From: Apiotrichum sp. Y4204
Lineage: Eukaryota > Basidiomycota > Tremellomycetes > Trichosporonales > Trichosporonaceae
Direction of reading: 5' to 3'
DNA: 64,000 bases
NCBI GenBank assembly: GCA_025531455.1
Contig: JAMYHL010000003.1
Location: 1,240,001-1,304,000 of the forward strand
This document shows, piece after piece, positions 1 through 10,987 of this stretch. The translations under genes and the position numbers were made by a program. The notes under the pieces are model-generated. The model did not search any database and had not been told where the DNA came from. It saw only the letters and a list, made by a program, of their open reading frames with translations. Every line of letters starts with the position of its first letter. The first letter of the stretch is position 1.

Positions 1-916
1 CCAAACGCATCGGATACAACTGTGGCGCGGCTGGAAACACAGACTTTGTCATACAGGAAACAGGAAACCAGAAAAGCAGGAGATGGGACGCAGGACTCAT
101 GCACAGGAATAGGAATGCGGCAGGAAAAACAGGAATAAACCTATGTGGAACGTAAGAGCTAATGAGATGCTTATTGCGTCTTTGCACCAGGTGGGGTTCC
201 AGAGAGGAGAGCAAGAGAGCGGTGCAGCACAAGAAACTCCAAGCAGACAGAGTTGACGAGAGGGTTAGGGAACCCACACGTGCCGGAGAATAAGCTTGAT
301 CGCTTGATCGCTTTGACCCCGGGGGTGAGAAACCGCGCCGCGCTCTGGAGAAAGCAAGGTTTGCAGTTTCAGGACCACCGAGACGCGGGCTGTCCGCACC
401 AGGATCACAGGATCCGGAGGCTGTGTCCGCTGTGCTCGCGCATTGCTGCTGTGTCCCCCATGTCTCCGAAACAGAGGTAACTAAAAAGGTACGCGCCTTG
501 GCGCACCGCCAGGAAAGTGGGAGCGACAAAAGAGCCAAGAGGCGTCGTGGTCGCTGCGTCGCGGCGTCGTGGCGTTGCCCAAGGGTTTTCCTTTTCAAAG
601 TGCCCGCCCCGCGGAGACCCTGTTGGGTCTGTTGGGTCCTGCTTGCTCGCGATAGGACGATGGCGGCGGTGGTGGGTTGGGGGCGGTGCTGTAGAGTGCT
701 GCTAGAGTGCAGTTTGCTGGGATGCTGTACGACGAGACAACTCAACCCTTTGGGATCCTTTTGATGCCTTTTTGCACCCAAAGCCCAAAGCCTACAAACA
801 CCAAAAGCACCCAAAGGCTTTGGATCCAGCGCCTCCGCATCGTTTGCAGCGTAACGGAACACGGAGCTCAGCAACGCCTAGTGCGCACACTTCTCGCGGC
901 CAAGGATTGTGCTGGA
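1..916. other. Left-edge stretch without a supported gene
   Basis: Open frames here are short, overlapping on both strands and rich in arginine or proline, with no recognisable domain. The last 200 bases probably belong to the promoter of the gene at 1142. Nothing else is seen. Confidence 0.5.
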
Positions 917-922
917 TATATA
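917..922 (+). promoter_or_regulatory. TATA-like box of the 1142 gene
   Basis: The sequence GATATATAGC lies about 220 bases before the ATG at 1142 in an otherwise GC-rich region, and C/T-rich, CACC-rich sequence follows it, as is common in 5' leaders here. The role as core promoter is inferred. Confidence 0.45.
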
Positions 923-1141
923 GCAACACGTCCACACTGTCCATCTGTTTTCCACCATCACCATCATCACCATCGAGACTCCGAGCGACCGAGCGCCGAA
1001 ACCGTTATTCTACCCGCCAAGACCCCAGGACACTCCAGACCTCCAGACCCTCCAGCTCGCAACTGCCTAACACTGGAGCAACTTGAGAAACACTCCATTT
1101 CCGCTTCACTCCCATCACTCCCTTCACTCATCTGCACCGCA

Positions 1142-1603
1142 ATGGCCTCCCTCTCCGCCTCCGCCTCCGTCTCCTCACCACACCTCGTCCCCCGCGCGGA
1201 GATCTGGTGGGTCGGCCCGATCCCCGCCGACAGGAGCGTGTGCACCACCACGATCCGCGAGGTGTCCGACGCGTGCTGCCAACAATTCAACGGTCGGGGC
1301 GAATATGAGAACCGGGCGAGCAGCCACCTCTCCGACTCGAGAAAATTCACGCAGATCAACTGTCTGTCCCGCGCGAGTCCCGATGACTGGGAACGCTGTG
1401 CCCGCCAGGTATTCAAGGACGGCACGGGGCAGGGCTCGGAGCAGGCGGATGCCCAGCGCTTCTCGACATGGTGCAATACCGACGCCAAGATTCTTCGCAG
1501 CGTCAACGACCCGAACCGGAATGCCGCCGCTCCGCGCTTTGCGACTGCCGGGACGCTCGCGGCCATCGCGGCCGCCGCGCTGGGCATCCTCGCCGCGTAC
1601 TAG
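1142..1603 (+). CDS. Small six-cysteine protein with C-terminal hydrophobic tail
   Basis: I do not recognise a family. A 153-residue reading frame starts at the first good ATG (1142), behind a TATA-like box. The frame stays open upstream to 707, but that part is low-complexity and I leave it out. The protein has six cysteines between about residues 37 and 110, including a CC pair, is polar in the middle, and ends in an alanine- and leucine-rich segment of about 19 residues that stops only one residue before the terminus. That end looks like a tail anchor or a GPI-attachment signal. The N-terminus is serine- and alanine-rich but only weakly hydrophobic, so a signal peptide is doubtful and a tail-anchored protein is the simpler reading. 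No intron is needed. That the gene is real is supported by the promoter signal and amino-acid composition, not by homology. Confidence 0.5.
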   Translation: MASLSASASVSSPHLVPRAEIWWVGPIPADRSVCTTTIREVSDACCQQFNGRGEYENRASSHLSDSRKFTQINCLSRASPDDWERCARQVFKDGTGQGSEQADAQRFSTWCNTDAKILRSVNDPNRNAAAPRFATAGTLAAIAAAALGILAAY

Positions 1604-3631
1604 ACGATAGACGTAGACGGTAGACTAGACCAGCGTGAGTGAGGAACACGGATTGGTGAAGGATGCCCGGCGCTGACCACCTCTGCAGCTCGCATCCGCT
1701 TTACCCCGCCGCGCTCTGCACTCCGCGCCCCACCCCGCATTCACCTGTATCCATCGGACCCGGACAATAATATACCTCGCACTGTACATTCCCGCCGTAG
1801 AGACACCATGCATTGTACTACTAGCCCCGGCTAGCCCCAGCGAGCACCCCAGCGAGCAACGAGCGTTCGTGATCGTGAGTGGTAAATTCCGGCGGCGTGA
1901 CCTCGGCTTGGGCTTGGCGCGTTACGCGGGGCGGCTGCCAGCGGGTCTTGCATTTCCTCTCTGCGTGTGAGGAACCAAGCCAGGAAAGGGTGCTCGATGG
2001 GTGTGGTGTAGTGGTATCGGTCTCTCTGCACTCTGGAGCTCTACTCCGAAACTAAGCACAATCGTGGACCGCCGAGGCCCCGCGATCATCCAGAGATTGC
2101 ATTTGATGACTTTTTTTTTTCTTCTCGATCAAGACGCCCGTCTCGTCAAGTCATTCCCCCCGGTTGTCCCAATTCATGGAAGTATAAGAATTCTTGGCAC
2201 AAAAAAGAGCAGAGAGTACGCGATACGCGACTAGCCAGAACGATGCCACGAGTCATTTCACGCTAGCACAAGCGACGGACATTGCAAACACTAAACAATC
2301 GGCCGGACACCACACCGCCGTCAATCTCGAGTCCGAGTCCTTCTCGGCCCCCCCTTGCCAGTGTAAACAAGCGGAAAACATCCCGCGTGTGGCCGGACGA
2401 GCACCCTCGCGGCCTCGCCGGTCCACAGCACACTCGGAGGGGTGCGATGCGGAGGTGTGCGGCGACCATTGGCCAAAGCCGCCGATACGTTCACGTTCAT
2501 CAAGGCGACGACGGCCGATCACCATGGTGGCTTTCATCGCTGGTAGTTGTGCCGAGTGCCGTCCACTGCGGCGTTCACTTTTCAGCTCCAAAGCAGCGCC
2601 GGGATCTAGCTGTCCCTCCCCTTTTGTGCCTGGCCCTCCGCGTGTCCGCAGGCACGGCGGCAGTGTGTTGTAAACAGAGAAATGCATACTGTAGTTCATG
2701 GTTCATGGTTGCCGTGGTCGTGTTTTAGTATCTCAATGAGCACCGAGTGTATGGAGACGTAAACACCCCTTGTGGCCCATGACCATGTGTGGAGTACGAA
2801 GGAATGGTGTCCGGTGTGCATGGTATCGCAGTATCGGCCGCTCACGCACCAGGGGATGCAGAATTGCAGCCCAGGGCCACCAACAGGGTGGTTGCACAGC
2901 AGCTGTACGGCATGACCACGCGTCTGGAATCGTCCCCGCGCGAGGCGCGCCGGGCGACCCGTGGGCTATGGCGAGCTTCGTCCGGGATCCGGGAGACACC
3001 TGGCTACGTCCTGGCGGGGGATAGGTCCCACGTACCGGGAGCGTGTTGCAGTGGTGAACAGAGGATCTACAGAGATGAGAATGCCAGATACGGTTTAGTG
3101 GGTCCTAGAGCAGTGTTCTGCGCTGGGCGACAAGGGCGACAAGATCCTTCCTACCAGGGCCAGGGGATGGCGCTGTCTTGAGATCTTGGTTGAGGAGTTA
3201 CCGCTGGGTGACTGCTGATGACTTGCTGGTAACTGCAATCTCGTAGGGGGACCGTAAGTGGTAACGACGGTCGTTAGAGGGTCAGAGGGTTAAGACATCA
3301 GGTGCCGGAATGAGTATAGACACTGTCACCACCTCGGACACCATACACGACAGCCACAGATTTTACCACTATTAGCGCGAGGGCGCGGTACATCATGTAT
3401 CCCGAGATATAAGGGGAGATAATGGAGCGTGCAACGGACGACGGAAGACCGGGAGACGCCCAAAGCCATGCCAGCAGCGGGGTCGCTGTGTAATGTCAAC
3501 CCAGCCGTGGGGAATGCGATACGGGGGTTGCGGATGTCTGGCCGTGATGTGGAGAAAAGAATGCCCAAATGGTTGTGTGCAGAGTATGTCGGGGAGGGGG
3601 TAAAGTGGGTGATGGGTGGTACAACATGCAA
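1604..3631. other. Intergenic region, no gene recognised
   Basis: Two kilobases between the 3' end of the small gene at 1142 and the 3' end of the membrane-protein gene at 3632. Frames of 60-159 codons exist on both strands but overlap one another and show no domain, splice pattern or codon preference like the neighbouring genes. Confidence 0.5.
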
Positions 3632-5674
3632 CTAGGCTTTGCGCTTGTGCTCTGGGCTGATGGGACACTCGCCCTTGCTGCTCTTGAGGCTCTTCAAGCT
3701 CTTGAGCGTCGGCTGCGACAGACGGTCGTTGTAGTAGTCCATGTAGTCGTGCGCAACGGCCTGGCTGTTGCTGCCCGATGCCTCGGCGTTGCCGCGGGTC
3801 TCCGGGCTGGGGCGGCGGAATGGCGACTCGTGCGACTCGCTCGAGAACAGAGAGAACCCAATAGGCGGTAGCACTAGCGGCTCAATGTGCGGGGACACGG
3901 GGGAGATGTGCGATGGGGTGCTCTCGATCGGGAGTGGCGGCAGTGGCGGCGACTCGCCCGACCCAATCTTCCGCTTCGTCGAGGGTCCCGGTCCCGCTGT
4001 TGGTCCTGCCGGCGGCGGCGCAGGCGCAGGCGCAGGCGGAGACACCGGCCGTGTTGCAGGCCTCTTGCCTTTGTCTGGGCGTTTAGATTGTAACCCAGCT
4101 CCAACCTCAGCCCCAGCCTCAGCACCAGCACCACCTCTAGCTCCATCTTCACCTCCCTCTCTCCCTCCTCTCCGCGACGGCCCCGCAACGGCATTCATCG
4201 CCGGCAGCCCCTCGTAGTAAATTGTGCGGCTTGCCACAACCTCCGGGTGGAGGGGCGACGTCGGCGCAGCCTTGGCCGGCTTCCAATGGGCGCTGTGGCT
4301 CCCACACGTGGGGCAGTGCTCACCGTTACGATGGTCGTGGGCACCTGTATCTGCGGCCGCTGGATCCTCGGCGGCGGCAGCGGCTTCGGCGGCCTCGGCG
4401 GCCTCGACAGCCTCGCAGGCCTCGCGCTCCTCCATTTCACGGACGGCGCGGATGGCGCGGCGTTCCTCGCGGCGCTCGCGGCGGCGGCGGCGCTGTTCTC
4501 TCCGTGCGCGCCGTGCGGCCCGCTCAGCCTCGTATGCCTCGTCGCTGGCGTCGCGCTCGGATACGACATGCCGCCCCTCGTCGCGGACAACCGGCCGGGA
4601 CGCGAGGCGCGCCTTGCTGGGCAGCTGGGGGATGGTGTATGTCGCTGGCGGGGTGGTCACCTGCCGTGCGCGGGTGTTCTTCTCGGGCGGGTCGGCGAGG
4701 TTGACACCGTCCCCGCGGCGTACTCTTTCGGGCGTCAGGACTCGTAGGCTCTGGCTCCAGACGGCTGCAAGACGGCCGTATTCCATCTTGATGTAGGTGA
4801 TCTCGACAGCGAGCCAGATTGTGAGCTGTGAGTTAGTATGACTATGGTATGCAGCGGGCGAGACGGGAAGCAGAGATTACGACGCGAGATTGGTCTTGCG
4901 ACGCCATGGGAGATGCGCGGGAGTCGTGTGCCACTCATCTCACCGCCGGAGTCACTGCCGCCCGCGCCACTGATGCTCACAATGCAAATGATAATCCATG
5001 TGAAGACGGCCGCAGCGGTGCCGGCCTGGTCAGCGGCAAGGGACTGTACTGCGTTCATGCCGCGCGAGTTGACGCTGAGGCCGACAGCGACGGTCATGCA
5101 GATGTTGGCGATGAGGCCCCAGACGAGGAATGCGGAGAGGAGAAAGACATCGGCGCGCACGCTCACGACCCATGTCGTGTCCTGCAGGATGCGGGTGAGA
5201 AGACTACGGTGAGTTCGGTTTTCTTAGCCGTCAAGGTCTTACCATGCGACAATGTACACGCCTAATGCGCCGGACCAAGCGAGGAGCGCGACGGCGAGCG
5301 GGACAAGGCCCATTGCCGGGTTGATCCATTCTGGTCGCTCTGCGGAGTCAGTTGATGCCAGAGCAATGGTGCTGTGCCGGAAGCTGCCCCATCAGGTCAC
5401 TCCAGATCTCCTTCGGAGATGAGTTGGTTACGGATACTCCTGCGTTCGCCCGAGGACGGGGACACTTTCGCGCACACCGCGCGCACACATCGCAGAGCTC
5501 TCCGATTCCCAGCTCACCGCCCCCGCACCCACTCCCATCTCCCTCCAGCTCCGCCTGATACCCACGAGAATCGTCTGTTGTCCCGAGGACGACAGCACAG
5601 GTAGAGATTGTGCCGAGGCCAAGGAGCAGGGTTGTGACGAGCACTGCCACCTGGGCTTCGGCGAGGAATTTCAT
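3632..5674 (-). CDS. Four-helix membrane protein with long charged cytoplasmic tail
   Basis: Four exons on the minus strand: 5674-5566, 5339-5243, 5203-4981 and 4825-3632, giving 540 residues. Splice sites are GTGGGT, GTAAGA and GTGAGC donors; the last intron has a perfect TACTAAC branch site. Joining the exons creates four hydrophobic helices in the first ~165 residues (starting MKFLAEAQVAVLVTTLLLGL; the fourth formed across the last junction by IIICI and LTIWLAVEI), the layout of MARVEL-like or tetraspan fungal membrane proteins. The tail of about 370 residues holds a run of alternating Arg and Glu (probable charged helix), an Ala/Glu stretch, a small cluster with HDH, HCPTC and HSAH that could bind metal, and proline-rich low-complexity sequence ending in basic residues. 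The function is unknown; a plasma-membrane or vacuolar location is a guess. The structure of the first four exons is well supported by frame and helices. Confidence 0.72.
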
Positions 5675-6303
5675 CGACAGCGACGGGACGGGGGGTTACA
5701 GGCTCGACGGTGACGGGCACATGGGGAGGAAGGGGAACGGGGTCGGGAGGGGAGCGATGGCACTCTCGAGACGGGATGTAAAGTCGGAGTGCGAGTGGGC
5801 GGCCACAACTTTTGGCGCTGGCCTCGGGTTCGACGTCGACTTGGGCTTCCGGGACGGCGGTCGGATGGCGACGACTGGGCCGAACGGACTGGTTATCGGC
5901 GTGGTATCAGACAATGAGTGGGGAGAACAGAACCAAAAGTTGGGAGAGCTGTAAACCCGAATGCAATGGTAGAGAGCTGGGACGTTCAGCTGGCAGGCAT
6001 GCATTCCACTTGCACCATGCAGGAAACCCTCTTTCGGTGGTCAGAACTCTGTTTGGCGGGGCCGGAGGGTGAGCACGGGGGAGCGGGTGAGGGTGAGGGT
6101 GTGAGAGGGGGTGAGTTTCGCACCACTGCGAGCATGTGCATGTGTGAACGACAATCGAACGCACACTCGGGGACACGGGCATTGCGGACTGTACCTTTGC
6201 TGTTGCTTGTGCAGCAGAGCAGAGGAGAGCAGCGGCCAGAGGTGGTGGGGTGGGTACGACGACAAGATTGAGCAAAAGGAGAGGGGACAAGAACAGAGGG
6301 ACA

Positions 6304-6321
6304 AGAGAGAGAGAGAGAGAG
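6304..6321. repeat. (AG)9 dinucleotide repeat
   Basis: Nine uninterrupted AG units in a purine-rich stretch upstream of the membrane-protein gene. Confidence 0.9.
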
Positions 6322-7720
6322 CAAAGCGCATGAACCGACCCACTCGAGAGGCACGGTCGCGAGTAACAGCATTGCGCTTCCCGTCTTTGGCCCCTGTGTG
6401 CCACAAAAAAAGGACCACCTCTCGTCTGTCCTCTCGCACTCGCTGCTCCTGCATCCACTCTGTTTCTCTTCCGGCCTCCGAGTCCTCTTGTCTCCGAGCC
6501 CACCCCTGGTACAGCGTTGGTTTCCCAAGACTCCGGATCGCAGGTCGTGAGTTTGGTGTGCTGATGCCCAGATCCAGATTCGTCAAGCACAAGGATAGAC
6601 AACGCGCAGGGCGCGCACGGCCGGGCTTTGATCTTCCGCAAAGTGTATGTATCCCTTGACGCCGAGGGCCACAGAACCGTACAGAGACAGAGATGCAGCA
6701 CCGCGATTAGGGACCCGCTGCCCAAACAAGGGGAACCGCTGGGGGAAACATGAGGACGCCGCAGATGCATGCCGAGATATGCCGGAATGCTGGGATCGAG
6801 TATATCGAGTAGCGCGAGTAGGCTGGTCGGGCCCACAAGCATGCGAGCAACAGGCAGCTAGCTTCCTGTGGTGTACGGTACACATGCCGTGGTTTGAAGG
6901 CTTTTGCCGGCTCGTCGGCCAAACGATCACTAGATCACTAGAGTTTCCTGCCGCAAACGTTGTTTGCACGGTGGGGGTGCCGACGACCACGACCACCACT
7001 CCATCCAGAGCATCTCGCCATGTCAGGACGTGCGGCAAGAGTGCCTGAGAGCGGTACGACGTACGACCCCTCCCATCCGGCCTGTCAGAGGTTCCGGCCC
7101 AGTGCCGCCTCTTGCTGGTTGATGTACTCCCGGGAAGTTTGTCTCCCGGAAGCTGGTCGGTACAAGCGCCGAGGGTCCTGCATTTGCCCTCTGTGAAGCG
7201 CCCATCTAGCCATGGCTTCTTCAGATGCAGATGCTGTAGGCCATCTGCCGTGCAAGATCTCCATCTGCACTCTCCGCACATCTCCCTCCCCGAGCTCTCA
7301 TCCCGCTCTTCGAGTACACCCGTGCCACAATGCTTCCGAGACAAGTATTCCAACATGGGCAGTCCGAGTCGTAGTCTGCACTTGGAATAAGGGTCTGCGC
7401 TTGCGCCTATTACCACTCTGTTGCTCGTTGCTCAGCCTTGCCCCGCGGGCCACGGTGTGGTAACAATGTCTCCGTGCTGGCATCTCCCAAACTATCCCAA
7501 TCCACTGCCCATCCATCTGGATCCATGCGGCCAGTTATGGTGTTGAAGGGAAGAGGTGCCGGGCAGCGGTGGTTGTACCTCTTGTGCCCTTCTCATTCTC
7601 CTCCTCTCGGCTCTCTCGGTGCCTATTGCGGGCTCCTGACTAGTTACGTTATGTTCCGCCTCCCTGGCGAGTTGCAGTGATGAACGGTGGATCGCGTCGC
7701 ACGTCGCGCCTCTGTCGCAT

Positions 7721-7776
7721 GTTGCGTGTTGCGTGTTGCGTGTTGCGTGTTGCGTGTTGCGTGTTGCGTGTTGCAT
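7721..7776. repeat. Seven-base tandem repeat (GTTGCGT)
   Basis: Seven perfect copies of GTTGCGT from 7721 to 7769 and one variant ending in GCAT; a further variant copy precedes the array. No coding function is evident. Confidence 0.92.
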
Positions 7777-7878
7777 GTTCCAGGCGGTCAGAACCAGGTG
7801 GTATCGTGCCCGGCAGATGCCGAGATGATGTTTTGCACCAGATCGATCAAGGATCAAGATTCCAGGATACAAGGATCA

Positions 7879-7914
7879 CAGCTCAGCTCACAGCTCACAG
7901 CTCACAGCTCACAG
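7879..7914. repeat. Seven-base tandem repeat (CAGCTCA)
   Basis: Four CAGCTCA copies with one shortened unit between the first and second, about 100 bases after the GTTGCGT array. Confidence 0.88.
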
Positions 7915-9639
7915 ACACACGCCCCTCGAAGACCAAGATCGCTCCTGTTCGGCCGTCAGGCGTCGCGCAGCACTCGGCGATACAGTGATCAATGAACAGT
8001 GACTAAACTAATGCCCGCGAGATCTGATTCAAGATTGCTCGCGGAGCGGAAGCAGCTCTCCCCTGAACGGTCTCCGGTCCCATCGATCCCAACGATCCAA
8101 CAACACCGCAACACCATGCGGTAGTGCACACGGCCACAGCGATGCCAGATAATGTTTCCCTCCCTGCACAATGCACGCCGCCGCCGCGGAGCGCACACTG
8201 CACCGCGCACTCGGGCACCATCTCAGCACGCAGATGCGAAACCGGGATCAGGGAGGGAGGGGAGACCGAGCACCGGCCCGCAAATGGAAGGCACCGAAGG
8301 AGTGCAAGTAGCGCGCAGGGAGCACAGGGAGGGCAGGGAGCTACGGAGGCGTTTCACAGGCATCCTCTGTGCTGTGCTCGGCGTGTGCTTCGATTGTTTT
8401 CCCGATTGTTTTCCCGTTTCCATGTCTCCACGTCTCCGCGTCTCTGCGTCTCCGCCTTTCCACTCTGGTGGGACTAACGCGCCGGGGGATGAGTAGGCCC
8501 CGAAGCGGGGTACAATGTTGAGATAGAGAGGTGAAGGGGGCAGAACGTGAAGACACCCTTGGTGAGACGCGTCGTTCTGGGGTGTGCAATCCCAGATCCC
8601 AGACGTTGCTGAAGGTTGCGGACACCCTGACTTTTGCCTGTTGGACTGAAACGCCGAGGTACTGATAGATTGCAGAAGGTGTGCCTGCGGGTCTGGATCC
8701 CTCTTACGCGACAGAATACAATGCACTGAAAGCCTGCAAAGAGGCTAAGGAGAAGAGGCGACACGCTGCTAAAGATGTTCCAAGACGCTCCGAACCCGTT
8801 TCTCGTCATCAATTCATCTCTTGGTGTGGCATTCCAGCCGCCACAGTCCCGTTCCTAATCCATACACTCTGCGATGGCGCTGGCGGCAAAAGTTACGACC
8901 GTGGGCAAGCGAGAACGTCGAGCGAGGCCATCTGACTTGGAAATCCCGTTTGGGCACGGACAGCGAGCGCAGCAGCACCGAAAATGTAGTTTGTCCCATC
9001 GGTACGCGTATCCCTCACTGACCATGGGATTAACCCAAACGTGTCTGCGGTGCAACGATGGGGGCCTCGCGTCGCGATGAGATCGGCCCCGCGCGAGTGT
9101 CTCTTCCGAGATGAGTACAGTCAATGTCCGTTCTAGGCGCCGGGGCGGTCATACCAGTTGGGCGAGGGATGGGGCGTCAAGGTCCTGGCTTGTAATCCAC
9201 TCGCGGGACTCAGCCGTCAGCTCGCTCTAAGCCTAGACTCGGAGATCCCTTCCACTACCACCTCGTTAATAGTGGCTTCTGGAGGCAGCCACATCAGTTG
9301 CGGGTGTGCGGGCTCCAGCGCGCGGAGCGAGGGTCGAGGGTCGCCAGCCGAACCGTGCGTGGTTGCCACGCCCCCCATGCTCTCATGCCTCCCAATCTTG
9401 CGCTCACACGGGCTACTACTTTCGACGTTCTGATGGAGATTCTGGACAGCGGTCGAAGCGGCGTGAGCCATAACCCTGTGGGTTTGTCAACCCACGTCCC
9501 GGCCTCGGCAGCACCATCTCCGATCCCAGGCTATAGAACACATGGCATTCGTCGCGCTACAGGGAAAACTCGATTGTCCGCGGTGGTAATGTACAGTCAC
9601 AGTATAGCTACACGGCCGCCTGCCAGTGTCCTGTCCTAC

Positions 9640-10068
9640 TCATGGGGCGCTCTCGCCAAACGACTCGCGCGAGCTCATCGACCGCTTACAGAGGTGTGCG
9701 TCCGCGCTCTCCTCATCAAGCGTCGCAAGGCTGACGCGCCACATGTGGCGTCCGAAGCGGTCGCGGAGGAGCACACCCTCGACAACACCCCACACCGCGA
9801 GGATGACGAGGATAAACCACGCAAAGACCGTGTCTGCGATGACGAGGCGCCACTGCCGCGGGATCGGGCCCGCAGACCAGACGGGGCGAAACTCGACAAT
9901 CTTGGCCGTCGTCCCGAACGTGAGGGGCATTCCGAAAATGAAGAAGAATGCCAGAAACCCAAGATCGCTACCCACGCGTAGGAGGCGCGAGGAGCGGCGG
10001 CAAACCCGCGTGCCCCAGTATGCTAGGAAGTAGGCCTGCTGCAGCACCGTCCATGCGATGGTGGCGCA
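9640..10068 (-). pseudogene. Possible membrane-protein exon or gene remnant
   Basis: A minus-strand frame without its own ATG encodes two convincing membrane helices (one containing LGFLAFFFIFGMPL, a second with LVILAVWGVVEGVLL) separated by a short polar loop, then a charged C-terminus and a stop. A plausible acceptor (GCCAG) opens the frame at 10068, and a preceding 27-base block bounded by TACTAG and GTGAGC would keep phase, but I could not find a start exon. It may be the last exon of a small membrane-protein gene with microexons, or a decayed copy. I recognise no family. Confidence 0.3.
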
Positions 10069-10987
10069 CTGGCGTGCTAAGGCGAATAAACTTGGTTACG
10101 AGCCGCTGCACTGCCTCCTGTCGCTCACGCCATGCTTGCTGTCCGCAGCCCATAGCTAGTATCGCATGCTTTGGCTCAAAAGTAGAGTTTCGCCCGTGTT
10201 CGAGGCGCTGTACTGGCGTCCGGTGCACTCTGCGCTTGGGATGAAGGAAGCTGCTTGACCCATTCCCACGATGCAAGGCGGCACAGCAAGCCGCGCCCCC
10301 GAGCTTGAAGCGTTGTCGGGGTTGCCGGGATCCTTACGCCCTATCGAGAGCTTATCGTCTATCCCACCAAGCGGCTCGGCGCCAAGTCGGGATCCGATAG
10401 TAGAGTTTGGCCAGCGTGCCTTGCCGCACCATGCACCGCCTCGGGCCAGAATGACCTTCGACCCTTGTCTACATGGATCCCGGGACTGTATCTCAGTGCG
10501 GGAATGCGCAATGGAAGGATTGGAGTCGGCTGTTGCGTCCATCAGTTATGTCGGTCCGTGCTCGTCTGCAGAAAGTAGTCTGATGTACACGTGAGTTGAG
10601 AGGTGTACCGCTGTACCGCTATGAGAGCTTCTTCCACTCTCATAATCCCACAAGCACTGCGGCTGCGACAACGGTCAACTGAACGCAATGGGCCACAGCC
10701 ACGGAAGACTGGACCAAGAGAACAGATCAGCTCTGGGCGACAACGTTTACCACGAAATCAGTCTTCCACCCTGGTACCAGCGCCTGCCACCCTAAATCCA
10801 CCTCGCTCTCGAGTGTCATCGCTGCATGGGTATGAACACGATACGCGATACGGTCCTGGTGGCCCTACATTGACTGTGGTTTTGGGCGCTGCAATATGAG
10901 CGCATTATTGCTGGGTCTCTCACAGCGGCACGCGACGCGCGACGCGCGACGCACGACACACGACACACGACGCTCAGCCTGGCCTCC
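10069..10987. other. Intergenic region between the membrane-protein fragment and PHS1
   Basis: Any 5' exons of the fragment ending at 9640 would lie here, as would the 3' untranslated region of the dehydratase gene. A short run of CGCGACG/CACGACA direct repeats lies at about 10928-10970. No independent gene is seen. Confidence 0.45.

Larger units (their letters stand above)
5675..9639. other. Gene-poor region with simple repeats
   Basis: Nearly 4 kb upstream of the four-helix membrane gene. Long open frames exist (for example minus strand 5907-6842), but they are shadows without domains, consistent splice signals or plausible composition. The first few hundred bases should contain the promoter of the 5674 gene. 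Short tandem repeats are listed separately. Confidence 0.5.

Noticed and set aside
707..1141. N-terminal extension of the 1142 gene in the same frame
   Set aside because: It spans the TATA-like box and is low-complexity (for example a His run), so it is more likely promoter and leader.
1995..2065. A tRNA- or 5S-like stretch (GGTGTAGTGGTATC followed by CCGAAACTAAGC)
   Set aside because: It resembles a D arm, but no T arm or acceptor pairing follows at the right distance, and the 5S rRNA consensus does not align beyond a few bases.
5907..6842. A 311-codon minus-strand frame
   Set aside because: No domain, patchwork composition with Ser/Leu runs from simple sequence, overlapped by other frames of similar length, and no splice or promoter logic.
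6583..7416. A 277-codon minus-strand frame
   Set aside because: No family features; the plus strand also has several frames over the same bases.
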